In this document: in pieces, positions 1 through 5,034 of the stretch
Position numbering within the stretch: the first letter of the stretch is position 1
Layout: the number at the start of each line of letters is the position of its first letter
Assembly (NCBI GenBank): GCA_018609965.1
Contig: JAHENP010000120.1
Location: 1 to 6,630, forward strand
DNA: 6,630 nucleotides
Reading direction: 5' to 3'
DNA from: Haloferacaceae archaeon
GTDB lineage: Archaea > Halobacteriota > Halobacteria > Halobacteriales > Haloferacaceae
Program-made: the position numbers and the translations under genes
Notes under the pieces: model-generated
The model's database searches: none
Told to the model about the DNA's origin: nothing
Seen by the model: the letters and a program-made list of their open reading frames with translations, nothing else

Positions 1-392
1 CCGGCGTGCTCGTCACCGACCCCAGCGTGATCGTACTCGACGAGCCGCTCGCGGGGCTCGACCCCGAACGCTCCCGGCTGGTCGCCGACCGTATCCGGCA
101 GGTGCGCGAGGCGGGGATCAGTGTCGTCGTCTCGACACACGATCTGTCGTTCGCGGCCGAGATCGCCGACCGTGTCTGTGTGATGGCCGACGGCGACGTC
201 GTCGGTCGTGGCACGCCACGCGAGGTGTTCTACGACGACCCCCTCCTCGAACGAGCGAACCTCCACCCGCCGGCACCGGTTCGAATCGCCCGGGCCGCGG
301 GGGTAAACACGACCTCCCAGCCGGTCACGGAGTCGGAACTCGCGGCCGTCGCGGGCGATACGGTCGCTCCTGGGCCGCCGCGACGCGACTGA
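1..392 (+). CDS. Energy-coupling-factor type ABC transporter ATP-binding protein, C-terminal part (5' end outside window)
   Basis: Cytoplasmic ATPase subunit of an ABC importer; the family hydrolyses ATP to drive uptake of a vitamin or metal ion through an ECF-type membrane complex. The reading frame is open from the first base, so the gene starts upstream and the GTG at position 6 is an internal Val codon. Visible parts are Walker B (VIVLDEP), the D-loop (GLDP) and the switch His (STHD), followed by the usual tail with GTPREVF. The Walker A and LSGGQ signature lie outside the window. The GTPxEVF motif followed by a short leucine-rich stretch and a Pro-rich tail is typical of CbiO/EcfA-like ATPases, which is why I prefer this over other ABC classes. 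The substrate (cobalt, nickel, biotin) cannot be told. The last 40 or so residues are low in conserved features. The stop codon lies about 17 bases before the left hairpin of a mobile-element derivative, so the extreme C-terminus may have been affected by that insertion. Confidence 0.85.
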   Translation, partial: GVLVTDPSVIVLDEPLAGLDPERSRLVADRIRQVREAGISVVVSTHDLSFAAEIADRVCVMADGDVVGRGTPREVFYDDPLLERANLHPPAPVRIARAAGVNTTSQPVTESELAAVAGDTVAPGPPRRD

Positions 393-408
393 CATGTAGC
401 GAGCGGAA

Positions 409-430
409 ACCCACCCATTCACAGGTGGGT
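409..430 (+). repeat. Left-end hairpin of the IS200/IS605-derived element
   Basis: A perfect 7-bp inverted repeat, ACCCACC (409-415) and GGTGGGT (424-430), encloses the 8-nt loop CATTCACA. It is preceded by GGAAA, which could act as the left guide sequence. By family knowledge TnpA binds such a hairpin on single-stranded DNA. Confidence 0.75.
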
Positions 431-865
431 CCGAGCGACAGCACGGTTCGCCAGACCACTGCCGACGGCTATCTGCATCCCCAGCGGTTAATCTACTGGA
501 AACCGCGAAAAAAGTACGCAGGGCGGCGAAAAACTGGCAGTTGGGTTGGGGTCTGCCCGCCAGACGAACGGCTACCACACCGTTCCGGTGAGGGCGTCCT
601 CGTGGCCAACAAGGGTAGTCAAAAAACAGCATTGCGTCGAATTGGGACGCTCCATCACACTGCGTGGCGGTGCGTCGGGTCGATGGCCCGGCCTGTGGTC
701 TCGGGAGAGCCGAGAGACGATGGTCGCTGGGAGCGGATGCGGCCCGCGAGGGCGAACACCTCAGACTCCGTATGTGGCCAAACCAGCGTCCCGCGAACCG
801 GAGTACCCACGAGGGGAAAGTTGCCACCAGGTGCGTCATCACCGGGACCCCCACCGCGTGTGGAA

Positions 866-887
866 TCCCACGACTTCACCCGTGGGA
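866..887 (+). repeat. Right-end hairpin of the IS200/IS605-derived element
   Basis: A perfect 7-bp inverted repeat, TCCCACG (866-872) and CGTGGGA (881-887), encloses the 8-nt loop ACTTCACC. GAAT (863-866) abuts its 5' foot and GGAGG then TCAA (893-896) follow. This is the usual right end of haloarchaeal IS605/IS1341-type elements, where the same hairpin also forms the 3' part of the TnpB-associated RNA. Confidence 0.8.
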
Positions 888-935
888 GGAGGTCAATGCA
901 CCCGTCTGCCGGTTGTCAGCAGCACGACCAGCACA

Positions 936-943
936 CTCTTAAC
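936..943 (+). promoter_or_regulatory. Possible TATA-box for the membrane-protein gene at 965
   Basis: The sequence CTCTTAAC lies about 25 bases ahead of the ATG at 965 in an A/T-rich stretch outside the mobile element. That spacing suits a leaderless haloarchaeal transcript. The match to a TATA box is weak. Confidence 0.35.
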
Positions 944-964
944 AAAAACCAATAAATGTAACCG

Positions 965-1489
965 ATGGGAAACTGGAGACGGCTCAAACTCGTCGGTATC
1001 TCGTTTGCAGGGGTAGTGTACGTCGCTCCGTTGCTCGCCGAGACGGTACGAAACGGGAACGCGGCGACGCTATTCCGCGGTCTCGGTGCCATTGCGGGCG
1101 GTCTCGGACTACTGAGCGGGACCGTCCTCCGTCGCCTCGGCTACGTCGGTCATGTCGGCGACGGGGCTGCCGCTGTCAGTGGCGGACTGGTGACCGTAGC
1201 GGTGTTTGCCGGGAGTTCCGTAGCGATGGTCTCGTTCGGCAGTCTGTGTGTCGTGTACGGACTCGCTAACGCGTCACTGGTGGTCCTGCCACGCCCGTCT
1301 CCTCGAGTCGCCGCCGCCGCTGCGGCCGTACTCGGCGGCGGAATGCTCGTCGCCACAGTCGGCGGTGTCTCACATCCGTTGCAGGTCCCGGGCGGAGTCG
1401 TCGGTGTGGCATTGTTCGTCGGTGGCGTTGTCGGTGTCCTACGGCCGGAGCGTCTTCCCGAGTTCGAACACACCGACGGAAGACAGTGA
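965..1489 (+). CDS. Hypothetical multi-pass membrane protein
   Basis: I do not recognise a family for this 174-residue protein. It is very rich in Gly, Ala, Val and Leu and shows about six candidate membrane helices, at roughly residues 8-25, 33-52, 68-86, 88-108, 115-133 and 140-159, joined by short loops. The N-terminus carries positive residues (NWRRLK) and the C-terminus is short, polar and acidic, ending in HTDGRQ. No catalytic or transport motif is visible. The ATG at 965 is preceded by a plausible TATA-like box about 25 bases upstream, supporting a leaderless message, and the next downstream item is a decayed SMR transporter fragment 10 bases or so after the stop. It could be an integral membrane protein of unknown role. 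There is no sequence sign that it belongs with the upstream ABC transporter, from which the mobile element separates it. Confidence 0.65.
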   Translation: MGNWRRLKLVGISFAGVVYVAPLLAETVRNGNAATLFRGLGAIAGGLGLLSGTVLRRLGYVGHVGDGAAAVSGGLVTVAVFAGSSVAMVSFGSLCVVYGLANASLVVLPRPSPRVAAAAAAVLGGGMLVATVGGVSHPLQVPGGVVGVALFVGGVVGVLRPERLPEFEHTDGRQ

Positions 1490-1526
1490 CTGCGGTCGAT
1501 CACATCAGCCGAGCAAGCGCCTCCCT

Positions 1527-1679
1527 GCTCGCGTAGTCGGTATCGTCGGCACGGTCGCGGTCGGCGTGGTGGCGTTCGACGAGTCCGTCGACCTCGCCGG
1601 CGTGGTCGGGCTGACGCTCGTGGTCGGCGGCGTGCTCGTGTTGAACCTGTTCTCGGACGCGTACAGTCCGGCGGCGTGA
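1527..1679 (+). pseudogene. C-terminal remnant of an SMR (EmrE/SugE-like) drug/metabolite transporter
   Basis: The frame ending at TGA 1677-1679 encodes a stretch that matches the last part of small multidrug resistance proteins: a helix ending in VVAFDES, a DLAGVVGL segment, then VVGGVLVLNLFS and a short tail. In EmrE the corresponding part runs FGQRLDLP...AGVLIINLLS, so the order and spacing agree. Intact SMR proteins are about 105-115 residues with four helices; only about 50 residues remain here, equal to the end of helix 3 and helix 4. No suitable start codon or upstream helices follow in this frame: the longer open frame to the left overlaps the 965-1489 gene and does not look like protein. 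The gene is therefore judged truncated and non-functional. SMR genes often occur as tandem pairs in haloarchaea, so a deletion within such a pair is a likely origin. Confidence 0.6.
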
Positions 1680-1750
1680 GCGGGTCAGCTCCCTCAACCG
1701 TGCTGTGGCGACCGAGCGGTCACGTGTCCATCTGGAGTACCGCCGAAGTC

Positions 1751-1757
1751 TACTTTT
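1751..1757 (+). promoter_or_regulatory. TATA-box of the vapBC operon
   Basis: TACTTTT is centred 27 bases ahead of the GTG start at 1781, with a purine-rich possible BRE (CGAAG) just upstream. This predicts transcription starting at or next to the start codon, a leaderless message. Confidence 0.5.
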
Positions 1758-1780
1758 CCCCGTGTGTTCGAGCTACTCGT

Positions 1781-2014
1781 GTGAGCGAGACGATCCAACT
1801 GTCCGAGGGGTACTACGAGTGGCTCCGAGCACACAGCCGCGACGGGGAGACGATGGAGGAGACACTCCGTCGGGTCACGGGAGGGCCGCACCCGGAGTCG
1901 GTCGCTGGACTTCTGACAGACGAGGAAGCGGCGACAGCGAAGGCGGCGGCCGCCGATCTCCGCGGGCGGAGCGGGCGGCTTGACGCCGCCCGCGAGGCAC
2001 TCGACGACTCGTGA
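1781..2014 (+). CDS. vapB: VapB-type antitoxin
   Basis: Small 77-residue protein predicted to bind and neutralise the PIN-domain toxin encoded directly downstream and, as in other VapB proteins, to repress the operon. The N-terminus (SETIQLSEGYYEWLRAH) has the form of haloarchaeal VapB-like antitoxins: a short beta strand followed by a helix, as in ribbon-helix-helix proteins. Residues 45-77 are charged and rich in Ala, Glu and Arg, suiting a flexible toxin-binding tail. The GTG at 1781 is chosen because the similarity begins there and because a TATA-like box lies 27 bases upstream; the longer open frame has no such support. The stop overlaps the toxin start by four bases (GTGA, 2011-2014), giving translational coupling. 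The family assignment rests on pattern and context, not on a diagnostic motif. Confidence 0.78.
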   Translation: MSETIQLSEGYYEWLRAHSRDGETMEETLRRVTGGPHPESVAGLLTDEEAATAKAAAADLRGRSGRLDAAREALDDS

Positions 2015-2409
2015 TTCTGGACAGTTCGTATCTCCTCGATCTGGTGGGGGGAGATCGCGATGCGTTCGAGACAGGAGAACGACTTGCTTCACGCGCCGAA
2101 ACACAGTGGCTCCCGACACCGGTCGTCACCGAGGTGTACTACGGTGTTGCTACCGCTCGGAGTGATACGACTGCCCGAGAGGTTCAGAACGCACTGCTAG
2201 CGTATCCGTACGTCGAAATCAACGGTGTGATTGCCGAACGTGCCGGGAGGCTCCTTGCGACGGCAGACGACGAAGCCGGTGGCCACGCAGGTGTCGAAAT
2301 CACTGACGCACACGTTGCTGCTTGCGCCGATGTCCTCGATGATACTGTTCTTACAGAGAATGTCACCGACTTCAGACGGCTTGGCGTTTCGGTGAAAACG
2401 TACCAGTGA
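2011..2409 (+). CDS. vapC: VapC-type PIN-domain ribonuclease toxin
   Basis: Predicted Mg-dependent endoribonuclease toxin of 132 residues. PIN-domain acidic positions are visible in order: Asp4 in ILDSSYLLDL, Glu41 in VVTEVYYG, Asp99 in ITDAHVAA, and the C-terminal LTENVTDF region with Asp120. Length is normal for VapC. The GTG start overlaps the antitoxin stop by four bases. VapC toxins usually cleave tRNA or rRNA and arrest growth when the antitoxin is lost; the target here cannot be told. Codon use differs from the neighbours: a run around residues 17-31 uses ACA, GGA, GAA, CGA, CTT, GCT and TCA, and AGA occurs near the end, so the gene is visibly less G+C-rich than surrounding DNA, consistent with horizontal transfer. 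A small hairpin follows the stop directly. Confidence 0.88.
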   Translation: MILDSSYLLDLVGGDRDAFETGERLASRAETQWLPTPVVTEVYYGVATARSDTTAREVQNALLAYPYVEINGVIAERAGRLLATADDEAGGHAGVEITDAHVAACADVLDDTVLTENVTDFRRLGVSVKTYQ

Positions 2410-2427
2410 GTATTCCCGCCCGAATAC
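2410..2427 (+). terminator. Stem-loop after vapC
   Basis: GTATTC and GAATAC form a 6-bp stem with a 6-nt C-rich loop starting at the base after the vapC stop, followed by AGTTTATTG. It may end the vapBC transcript before the convergent gene. Archaeal termination depends mainly on U-tracts, and the tract here is short. Confidence 0.35.
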
Positions 2428-2506
2428 AGTTTATTGTCTATCTAGAGTGCTCGGAGCCGCACATAGAGCAGTGTCGATAGCTTCAGTGTGTCGATGGTGT
2501 CGTCCC

Positions 2507-2761
2507 TCAGCCTTCTAACAACGTCTCGTACTTCGCCAACGCGCGGTCCCAGTCGGTGTACTTCCCGACAACCTCGCCTTCGGCGTACACGTCGTACTTC
2601 CCGCGCCGCAGGTCGACCACCAGCCGACTGTCACCGGCAGTGACGACACAGTCGCTCCCGTCGACGAGCGATTGGACGCGCCCCTCCGGAACGTGTTGAC
2701 GGGCGAGATCGACGGCCGTCTCCACCAGCCGGTCGCCGTCGTGGACGTAGTAGTTCACCAT
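2507..2761 (-). CDS. Small acidic hypothetical protein
   Basis: I do not recognise this 84-residue protein. It begins MVNYYVHDGDRLVE, contains a helix-like segment (ETAVDLARQHV), then alternating strands (CVVTAG, SRLVVDLR, YDVYAEGEVVGKY) and a C-terminal helix (DWDRALAKYETLLEG). The pattern suggests a compact alpha/beta soluble protein with no signal peptide, membrane segment or metal-binding cluster; its single Cys is at residue 38. The ATG at 2761 is preferred over one 26 residues further upstream because the extra residues are basic (RVATRRGRTVDTRR), unlike a haloarchaeal protein. It lies 90 bases downstream of the Get3-type gene on the same strand, so cotranscription is possible. A weak TATA-like GTTGATAC about 35 bases ahead could also give it its own promoter. 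Confidence 0.65.
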   Translation of the reverse strand: MVNYYVHDGDRLVETAVDLARQHVPEGRVQSLVDGSDCVVTAGDSRLVVDLRRGKYDVYAEGEVVGKYTDWDRALAKYETLLEG

Positions 2762-2851
2762 CGTCGGTTTCCGTATCGTTGGGACTCGACGCGTATCAAC
2801 CGTGCGTCCGCGGCGAGTGGCGACACGCGCCGGACCCACCCCGACAACCGC

Positions 2852-3796
2852 TCAGTTCACTTCGGGGAGGTGCTCGGCGACGGTCTCGACGCGGTCGAGC
2901 CCATCGGCTTCGGGCGCGAGTGGCACCTCCACCACGTCCCGGCCGACCGTCTCCCGCGCCTCGTCGAGCACGGCCTGTTGGCGTTCGTACCGCGGCGCGC
3001 AGTTCGGACAGTCGCCCGGCGGCTCCGCGAGCGTTTTGTTGACGAGCACGGTGTCCGTCGGCACACCCGCCTCGTCGAGCTGGCCCAGCAGGCGGTTCGT
3101 CTCCGCCAGCGCCATCTGCTCGGGAAGTGTGACGACACGGAACTCCGTGTGGCGAGACGCCTGGAGACGGTCACCGACCTGGTCCATCGCCGACTGGAGA
3201 TCACTCGCCCGGTCGCTGTAGGATCGACTGCTCCCACCGTCGTCGCCGCCGCCCAACAGGCGCCCGACCGTGTCCGTTACGGAGCTGACTCGCTCGCGCA
3301 CGGACAGCAGTTTCCCCACCGTCGTGTCGAGCACGTCCGGCAGTTCCAACAACCGGAGCGTGTGGCCGGTCGGTGCGGTGTCGAAGATGACCACCTCCCA
3401 GTCGTCGTGGTCGTCGTACTCCGCGAACAGATCGACGACCGCGACCTCGTCGGCACCCGGGATCAGCCCGCGCTCGGAGATGTCACCCACGTCGTCGCGG
3501 TCTACGTCAAGTCCGACCGACTGAGCGTCACCCAGCAGTTCGTCGAACGTGTCGCCGTAGCGGCGTTGGAACCGCTCGCGCGGGTCGATCTCCAACGCGT
3601 ACAGGTCACGAGCCGGCGGGACGCTCGTCGGCCGCTCTCCGACGCGGCTGTCGAACGCGTCGCCGACGCTGTGTGCGGGGTCCGTGCTCACGACGAGCGT
3701 CCGCCGCCCGGCTTCTGCCGTCTTCACCCCCGTCGCGGCCGCGAGGGTGGTCTTGCCGACGCCGCCTTTCCCGCCGTACAACACGAACTCTGTCAT
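2852..3796 (-). CDS. get3: Get3/ArsA-family ATPase (tail-anchored protein targeting factor)
   Basis: Cytoplasmic P-loop ATPase of 314 residues. In eukaryotes Get3 carries tail-anchored membrane proteins to the membrane; archaeal homologues are thought to act similarly, while ArsA proteins energise arsenite export. Visible motifs are the deviant Walker A GGKGGVGKTT (8-17), switch I STDPAHSVGDAF with Asp46 at the catalytic position, switch II DTAPTGHTLRLLELP (139-153), the conserved PEQMALAET segment (225-233), the LVNK base-recognition motif (251-254), and a CPNC pair (Cys263, Cys266) equal to the zinc-holding CxxC of the Get3 dimer interface. CxxC and a single ATPase half favour Get3 over the tandem ArsA pump, and no arsenite genes lie nearby. 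The ATG at 3796 is chosen over one 16 residues upstream because a good TATA box lies 28 bases ahead and because the family begins just before the P-loop. The encoded protein is fairly short for Get3 but all motifs are intact. Confidence 0.9.
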   Translation of the reverse strand: MTEFVLYGGKGGVGKTTLAAATGVKTAEAGRRTLVVSTDPAHSVGDAFDSRVGERPTSVPPARDLYALEIDPRERFQRRYGDTFDELLGDAQSVGLDVDRDDVGDISERGLIPGADEVAVVDLFAEYDDHDDWEVVIFDTAPTGHTLRLLELPDVLDTTVGKLLSVRERVSSVTDTVGRLLGGGDDGGSSRSYSDRASDLQSAMDQVGDRLQASRHTEFRVVTLPEQMALAETNRLLGQLDEAGVPTDTVLVNKTLAEPPGDCPNCAPRYERQQAVLDEARETVGRDVVEVPLAPEADGLDRVETVAEHLPEVN

Positions 3797-3820
3797 GCCC
3801 AGAGCATAGACCGTCGAACG

Positions 3821-3828
3821 GATAAACC
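3821..3828 (-). promoter_or_regulatory. TATA-box of the Get3-type gene
   Basis: On the minus strand GGTTTATC is centred about 28 bases ahead of the ATG at 3796. This is the best promoter match in the window. It predicts a leaderless transcript, fixes the start codon, and shows that the gene does not depend on read-through from the upstream frnE-like gene. Confidence 0.6.
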
Positions 3829-3861
3829 ACCAGTCGGTGTTCACCAGCCCACAGAGAGGAG

Positions 3862-3880
3862 GGCGGCCCGTCCCCGCCCG
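3862..3880 (-). terminator. G+C-rich stem-loop after the FrnE-like gene
   Basis: GGGCGG (3862-3867) and CCGCCC (3875-3880) form a 6-bp stem with a 7-nt loop, 12 bases past the stop of the FrnE-like gene. On the minus strand a pyrimidine run (TCCTCTCT) follows. It may be a terminator, though such G+C-rich pairs arise easily in this genome. Confidence 0.3.
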
Positions 3881-3891
3881 AGCGGCTCGGC

Positions 3892-4512
3892 TCAGGCCCC
3901 CTCGACCAGCCGTTCGAGGTGGGCGGGCGGCACCGCCCCACGAGCGGCGTGGTCGTCGGAGACGAACGTCGGGATACCGCTGATCCCACGGCGCTGTGCG
4001 CGGTCGAAATGATCCTCCAACTCGGCTTCGAGTCGCTCGTCGGTGACAGCGTCACGCACCTCTGCGCCCGACACGCCAACGTCCTCGGCGATATCGGCGA
4101 GCACGTCCGAGTCGGCAATGTCGCGACCGTCGCGCCAGTAGGCGTTCATCGTCGCGTGATAGAAGCTGTCGAACGACCCCGGGGACGCCTGCCGGACGTA
4201 CAACGCCGCCTGTTGGGCGTCCCAGGAGTCAACCTCCGGCACGTCGTCGAACGACTGCATCTCGACGCCGTACTGCTCGCGGAGCCGGGCGACGTTCTCG
4301 CGCGCTTCCGCGAAGTAGTCCTCGTCTTTCCCGTCGTCTACGTCACGGAACCCTCCCTCGGGGTCGCGTTTGTACCCGCGGAGGTCGAACAGTCGCCACT
4401 CGACGGCCGGCGGGTCGTCGGCGTCGGCGAGATACTCCCGCAGGGCGGCGCGGCCGAGGTAACAGAACGGACAGACGAAATCCGAGTAGACGGCCAGTGT
4501 GTCGTCGCTCAC
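3892..4512 (-). CDS. DsbA-family thiol oxidoreductase, FrnE-like
   Basis: Predicted soluble thioredoxin-fold protein of 206 residues that forms, breaks or isomerises disulfides. The active-site CPFC (Cys14-Cys17) follows the first strand (LAVYSDFVCPFC), and the cis-proline loop GIPTFV places Pro181 opposite it. Between them lies the helical insertion typical of DsbA/FrnE, and the tail (GAVPPAHLERL) matches the FrnE ending. There is no signal peptide, so it should act in the cytoplasm, unlike bacterial DsbA. The start is GTG at 4512, right before the first strand; no longer frame is plausible. The CxxC distinguishes it from the related 2-hydroxychromene-2-carboxylate isomerases, which usually have Ser in place of the first Cys. 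FrnE of Deinococcus is linked to oxidative-stress tolerance; whether that applies here is inference. It lies upstream of the Get3-type gene, with a 95-base gap that holds a separate promoter. Confidence 0.87.
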   Translation of the reverse strand: MSDDTLAVYSDFVCPFCYLGRAALREYLADADDPPAVEWRLFDLRGYKRDPEGGFRDVDDGKDEDYFAEARENVARLREQYGVEMQSFDDVPEVDSWDAQQAALYVRQASPGSFDSFYHATMNAYWRDGRDIADSDVLADIAEDVGVSGAEVRDAVTDERLEAELEDHFDRAQRRGISGIPTFVSDDHAARGAVPPAHLERLVEGA

Positions 4513-4584
4513 ACGAGACGTTCGTGCCGCGAGGGTTTCAGCGGTGCGACTCGGTCGGGCGAGAAAACGAGTTCGGGAGATTCG

Positions 4585-4600
4585 CCCGGTTCAAACCGGG
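4585..4600 (-). terminator. Perfect palindromic stem overlapping the stop of the PIN toxin gene
   Basis: CCCGGTT (4585-4591) and AACCGGG (4594-4600) are exact inverted repeats separated by two bases, and the toxin's TGA stop (4591-4593) lies in the middle. On the minus strand a TTTT run follows about 17 bases later. It may end the abrB-vapC transcript or protect its 3' end; an operator is an alternative. Confidence 0.4.
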
Positions 4601-5034
4601 TCGTCGCGAACGCGCTGGAGTTCGATCTCGTCGGATAGATCCCCGAACTCCGGGTCTGCACCGACGACGAGCGTCGCTCCAGTGTCGAGGGCCAACGCAG
4701 CGGCGTACGAGTCCCCGAGTGAGATCCCACCCGGCCCTTTGACCTGAGCAACGGCGTCCCAAGGGGGCGTCTCTACTGTCACACCGTAACCGCGGAGGAT
4801 ACGGATATCCTGTCGACCCGCCGCGTACTCCTGGTCGGTCGGTTGAGCCTGATTCGGACTCCCGGTCTCGAAGCGTGCGATCTTGTAGACGATCTCGGCC
4901 GCGGTCGCGTGAGAGATCACTCCGTCCGCCTCCCCAGCGTCGATCGCTTGGAGGTGCTCACTCACAGTCGATGCACCCGGTTCGTCATAAAAGAAGGCGA
5001 TCAGCGGCTCCGTGTCGAAGACGTAGCTAGTCAT
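4591..5034 (-). CDS. PIN-domain toxin (VapC family) of the AbrB-type operon
   Basis: Predicted 147-residue PIN-domain ribonuclease toxin. The conserved acids are visible: Asp7 in YVFDTEPL, Glu47 in ATAAEIVYKIA, Asp108 in ISLGDSYAAALAL, and Asp127/Asp132 near the end in VVGADPEFGDL. Length and order fit VapC. The ATG at 5034 is preferred: it gives an 8-base overlap with the antitoxin stop (ATGACTAG) and starts two residues before the first strand; a GTG two codons upstream is the alternative. The gene follows an AbrB-type antitoxin gene on the same strand, so the pair forms a translationally coupled toxin-antitoxin operon. It differs strongly from the other VapC in this window (2011-2409), both in sequence and in antitoxin type, so the two modules are not a local duplication. 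Confidence 0.87.
   Translation of the reverse strand: MTSYVFDTEPLIAFFYDEPGASTVSEHLQAIDAGEADGVISHATAAEIVYKIARFETGSPNQAQPTDQEYAAGRQDIRILRGYGVTVETPPWDAVAQVKGPGGISLGDSYAAALALDTGATLVVGADPEFGDLSDEIELQRVRDDPV

Larger units (their letters stand above)
394..896 (+). mobile_element. Non-autonomous IS200/IS605-derived element (PATE-like), no transposase
   Basis: This stretch has no credible gene but is bounded by two imperfectly matched hairpins of identical geometry: 7-bp stems with 8-nt loops, stem cores CCCAC/GTGGG, and TTCAC at loop positions 3-7 in both. The right hairpin is preceded directly by GAAT and followed six bases later by TCAA. In IS608 the same tetranucleotides serve as right guide and right cleavage site. 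Subterminal hairpins without terminal inverted repeats are the hallmark of IS200/IS605 elements moved by the HUH transposase TnpA. No TnpA catalytic motif (HUH) or TnpB motifs (RuvC, zinc finger) appear in any frame. Size and structure fit the PATEs reported from Haloquadratum and relatives. The right end is set at TCAA (893-896). The left end is uncertain, probably somewhere in 390-405. Open frames inside it are GC-driven and unlike proteins. Direction follows the right-end hairpin. Confidence 0.72.

Noticed and set aside
275..292. GGTTCGAATC resembling a tRNA T-loop
   Set aside because: It lies within the ABC ATPase reading frame, its flanks do not pair as a T-stem, and no other tRNA arms surround it.
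425..1016. Overlapping open frames of 92-176 codons inside the IS605-derived element
   Set aside because: They are basic and rich in Arg, Gly, Ser and Pro, lack conserved motifs, run through the right-end hairpin, and do not resemble TnpA or TnpB.
1248..1526. A longer open frame extending the SMR remnant to the left
   Set aside because: It overlaps the membrane-protein gene in another frame, and its Ser-, Arg- and Pro-rich translation has none of the helices expected of the missing SMR half.
3797..3844. A 16-residue N-terminal extension of the Get3-type protein from an upstream ATG
   Set aside because: The TATA box at 3821-3828 would lie inside the extension, and family members begin a few residues before the P-loop.
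2672..4012. Long 446-codon open frame on the + strand opposite the Get3-type and FrnE-like genes
   Set aside because: It is antisense to two genes with complete family motifs, is rich in Arg, Val and His, and resembles no protein. High G+C DNA commonly opens such shadow frames.
4581..4602. GGTTCAAACC resembling a tRNA T-arm, hence a possible tRNA fragment or attachment site
   Set aside because: With the T-loop placed in register, the second stem pair is G:G, and no acceptor or anticodon arm is present nearby. The palindrome register fits a plain hairpin instead.
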